Shown here: positions 30,642 through 32,973 of the stretch, in pieces
Layout: the number at the start of each line of letters is the position of its first letter
Numbering within the stretch: position 1 is the stretch's first letter
Virus record (IMG/VR): IMGVR_UViG_3300030106_007250
Location: 1 to 32,973 of that record
Direction: 5' to 3' (one strand)
Origin: a virus
Length of the DNA stretch: 32,973 nt
Notes under the pieces: model-generated
What the model saw: the letters and a program-made list of their open reading frames with translations, nothing else
Told to the model about the DNA's origin: nothing
The model's database searches: none
Program-made: the position numbers and the translations under genes

Positions 30642-31613
30642 ATGATTTTTGACGAGCAGATTTCCAGAAAACCAGACCACTACCCTTGGGCGCAAGAATT
30701 CATAGAAGCCATGCATAATGGGTTTTGGACTGACAAAGAGTTTAGTTTCACCAGTGATGTCCAAGACTTTAACGTAAATTTAAACGATACAGAAAAAGAG
30801 ATTATAATCAGAACGCTTTCCGCTATTGGCCAAATTGAGGTAGCTGTTAAAAAGTTCTGGAGCAAGCTGGGAGATAACTTGCCCCATCCCAGTTTAACGG
30901 ACCTCGGCTATGTTATGGCTAATGTAGAGGTTATTCACAACAATGCTTATGAAAGACTACTTAAGGTTTTAGGGTTAGAAGACATTTTCGAGGAGAATTT
31001 AAAATTAGATTTTATTGAGGGTCGTGTTAATTACCTAAGAAAATATAACCATAGGTTCTACAAGGATTCTAAGAAACAATATGTTTATTCCATTATTCTT
31101 TTTACTTTATTTGTAGAGAATGTGTCGTTGTTTTCTCAGTTCTACATTATCAACTGGTTTAATAGATACAAAAACGTCCTCAAGGATACTGGCCAGCAAG
31201 TGAAGTATACTAGGAATGAGGAAAACATTCATGCTTTGGCAGGGATAAAAATAATCAATACGATTAGAGAAGAGCACCCAGAGCTATTTGATGAGGAACT
31301 AGAGAACAGAATAATTCAAGAATCTGAAGCAGCATTTAAAGCAGAATCGCAGATTGTTGACTGGATGATAAACGGATATCAAGAAAAGGGGTTAACAGCG
31401 CCGATTTTAAAAGAATTTATAAAAAACAGAATTAACGAATCATTAGAACAAATTGGGTTCCCTAAAGCTTTTGATGTTGACAAAGGTCTTTTAGTGAATA
31501 CAATTTGGTTTGAAGAAGAACTGCTTGGCAATAACGCTACAGACTTCTTTCATACTCGACCTGTTGAATACGCGAAAAATTCGCAAACATTTGACGCAGA
31601 GGATTTATTCTAA
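30642..31613 (+). CDS. nrdB: Class I ribonucleotide reductase, small (beta) subunit
   Basis: This 323-residue protein makes and stores the radical needed to reduce ribonucleotides to deoxyribonucleotides for phage DNA synthesis. The metal-site layout is complete: E66 in LSAIGQIEVAV (the place of the usual Asp), E96 and H99 in VEVIHNNAY, E159 in FVENVSLF, E194 and H197 in RNEENIHA. The radical tyrosine aligns with Y103 (four residues after H99). The C-terminus ends DAEDLF, the tail that docks in the large subunit. The ATG at 30642 has no Shine-Dalgarno sequence. It shares one base (TAATG) with the nrdA start, so the subunits are made together. Family assignment is firm; the Glu in place of Asp at the first ligand is noted. 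Confidence 0.92.
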   Translation: MIFDEQISRKPDHYPWAQEFIEAMHNGFWTDKEFSFTSDVQDFNVNLNDTEKEIIIRTLSAIGQIEVAVKKFWSKLGDNLPHPSLTDLGYVMANVEVIHNNAYERLLKVLGLEDIFEENLKLDFIEGRVNYLRKYNHRFYKDSKKQYVYSIILFTLFVENVSLFSQFYIINWFNRYKNVLKDTGQQVKYTRNEENIHALAGIKIINTIREEHPELFDEELENRIIQESEAAFKAESQIVDWMINGYQEKGLTAPILKEFIKNRINESLEQIGFPKAFDVDKGLLVNTIWFEEELLGNNATDFFHTRPVEYAKNSQTFDAEDLF

Positions 31614-32973
31614 TGAAAGATTATTATTGGTTAAACGAAGATTCGAAACAGTTCCTTGAGAGGGGCTATTTACAAAAAGGAGAGAGTCCCAAAAAAAGAA
31701 TAAGGGCTATTGCGGAGGCGGCTGAAAAATATCTCAGGCAAAGCGGATTTGCAGACAAGTTTGAAGATTATATGAAGAGAGGATTCTACTCTCTCTCAAG
31801 CCCAGTGTGGTCTAACTTTGGTAAAGATAGAGGACTACCCATATCTTGCAACGGCGTATATATTGATGACAAGATGGACTCCATTCTCCGCAAACAAGCG
31901 GAAGTTGGGATGCAAACCAAACACGGTTCAGGAACGTCTGGTTACTTTGGCGATTTAAGGGGAAGGGGTGTCCCTATTAGTGTTGGTGGAGTTTCTGCTG
32001 GAGCAGTATACTTCATGGAGTTGTATGATAAAGTTGCCGCGATTGTCTCTCAAGGTCATGTAAGAAGGGGATCTTTCGCAGCCTACCTTCCAGTTGATCA
32101 TCCCGACATAGAGGAGTTCTTGAGAATAAGAAGCGAAGGAAACCCTATTCAAGAAATGTCCTTTGCTGTCTGTATTGATGATAAGTGGATGGAATCAATG
32201 GTTGAGGGAGATAAAGATAAAAGGAAAGTTTGGGCAAACATCATAAAGAAAAGATTTGAAACAGGCTATCCCTACATTTTCTTTACGGACAACGCTAACA
32301 ACAATGCACCTCAAGCATATAAAGATAAAAAGCTTAAGATTCACGCTTCTAATCTTTGTAGTGAGATTGCGCTCCACTCATCAGAAGATGAATCCTTTGT
32401 CTGCTGTTTATCTTCTCTAAACTTGCTCAGATGGGATGAGATTAAAGAGACAGATGCCGTAGAAACACTTGTTTGTTTTCTTGATGCAGTTATGGAGGAA
32501 TATATCTACAAAACAGAAAATATTCCCTTCATGAAGTCTTGTCATAACTTTGCCAAAAGACAAAGGGCATTAGGTCTTGGTGTTTTGGGCTGGCATTCAT
32601 TACTGCAATCTAAGAGTATTGCATTTGAGGGCTTAGAAGCACAATTTTTAAATGCAGAAATCCACAACATTATAAGAGAGCGTTGTGACAGAGCTACTTC
32701 AAAACTGGCAGAGGAGTTCGGAGAACCAGAACACCTTCGCGGTTATGGCAGACGTAATATGACTACTATGGCGATTGCGCCGACTACATCTAGTTCGTTT
32801 ATTCTTGGTCAGGTTTCTCCTTCTATAGAGCCATTAAATAGTAATTATTTTACCAAGGATTTAGCCAAAGGCAAATTTACATATAAAAACCCTCAACTAG
32901 AAAAACTTCTTGAAGAGAAGGGTAAAAATAATGCGACCACTTGGAAGTCGATTTTAGTAAAAGGAGGATCGGT
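31613..32973 (+). CDS. nrdA: Class I ribonucleotide reductase, large (alpha) subunit, N-terminal part
   Basis: The gene starts at the ATG that overlaps the nrdB stop (TAATG) and is still open at the window end; 453 residues are visible. It forms the catalytic barrel: C79 in LPISCNGVYID is the first redox cysteine, N247-L-C249-S-E251 holds the thiyl-radical cysteine with its Asn and Glu, and C264 or C265 in FVCCLSSLNL is the second redox cysteine. APTTSSSFILGQVSPSIEP is the phosphate-binding loop. The protein begins directly with the helical region (MKDYYWLNEDSKQFLERGYL), so the ATP-cone, which in cellular enzymes mediates dATP inhibition, is missing. This short form occurs in phage and class Ib enzymes and would not be shut down by dATP. 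A weak GAGG lies upstream. The C-terminal Cys pair is outside the window. Confidence 0.93.
   Translation, partial: MKDYYWLNEDSKQFLERGYLQKGESPKKRIRAIAEAAEKYLRQSGFADKFEDYMKRGFYSLSSPVWSNFGKDRGLPISCNGVYIDDKMDSILRKQAEVGMQTKHGSGTSGYFGDLRGRGVPISVGGVSAGAVYFMELYDKVAAIVSQGHVRRGSFAAYLPVDHPDIEEFLRIRSEGNPIQEMSFAVCIDDKWMESMVEGDKDKRKVWANIIKKRFETGYPYIFFTDNANNNAPQAYKDKKLKIHASNLCSEIALHSSEDESFVCCLSSLNLLRWDEIKETDAVETLVCFLDAVMEEYIYKTENIPFMKSCHNFAKRQRALGLGVLGWHSLLQSKSIAFEGLEAQFLNAEIHNIIRERCDRATSKLAEEFGEPEHLRGYGRRNMTTMAIAPTTSSSFILGQVSPSIEPLNSNYFTKDLAKGKFTYKNPQLEKLLEEKGKNNATTWKSILVKGGS

Noticed and set aside
1-32973. tRNA genes, CRISPR arrays, insertion sequences, attachment sites
   Set aside because: The few intergenic gaps are too short for tRNAs except 30399-30641, which has no cloverleaf; no repeat-spacer pattern, transposase or terminal inverted repeats were seen.

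Overview
The window is a piece of a large tailed double-stranded DNA phage (Caudoviricetes). It holds a rightward virion-structure module from about 1 to 22909, a mostly leftward accessory/replication block from 22904 to 30398, and the start of a rightward ribonucleotide reductase operon from 30642 past the right edge. Genes are packed with 1-32 nt overlaps, there are no tRNA or rRNA genes, and base composition is AT-rich, with a few visibly GC-richer, probably highly expressed genes (capsid, tail tube, the gene at 22904). A GT9 heptosyltransferase-like enzyme and consensus sigma70-type promoters suggest a Gram-negative host. Class I NrdAB, a small heat-shock protein, a phage sigma factor and glycosyltransferases point to a large genome, probably from an aquatic habitat (inference). 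No tail-sheath gene is recognisable, so a long non-contractile tail is more likely, but this is not proven.

Structural module (+). The order is: end of an acidic coiled-coil scaffold/prohead core protein, putative decoration protein, HK97-like major capsid protein, terminator, five head-tail connector or tail-completion candidates, major tail tube protein, second terminator, a paralogous tube-like protein, a small beta-rich protein, two overlapping tail-assembly-chaperone candidates, a 1717-residue tape measure protein, then five distal tail/baseplate proteins ending with an 838-residue hub-like protein. The tape measure is the most striking gene. Its middle carries an apparent PD-(D/E)XK nuclease-like domain enclosed by repeated GGxxPNY motifs, as if a cargo enzyme were carried inside the tail.

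Accessory block (-). One leftward operon runs from an SSB-like protein through two glycosyltransferase genes to a possible Rad52/Sak-type annealing protein. The glycosyltransferase pair looks like a GT4-GT9 enzyme whose GT9 domain is split by a +1 frame change. The GT4 part also carries a zinc-ribbon insert. A second leftward group has a sigma70-family factor, another GT4 enzyme, Hsp20 and an FmdB-like protein. A lone rightward fibre-like gene (27121) sits between the two groups.

Regulation. Four good sigma70-like promoters (upstream of 2566, 8130, 27121 and, on the minus strand, 28696) have -10 boxes only 5-10 nt from the start codon. Most genes lack a Shine-Dalgarno sequence, so near-leaderless mRNAs seem common. 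A second element, GTGTAA, often half of a dyad with TTACAC/TTACA, sits just upstream of five genes that begin transcription units. It could be a target of the phage sigma factor or of a regulator. The sigma/nrdB intergenic region (30399-30641) has a near-consensus promoter followed by four copies of a CGTATGGGAT-type iteron arranged as a long inverted repeat.
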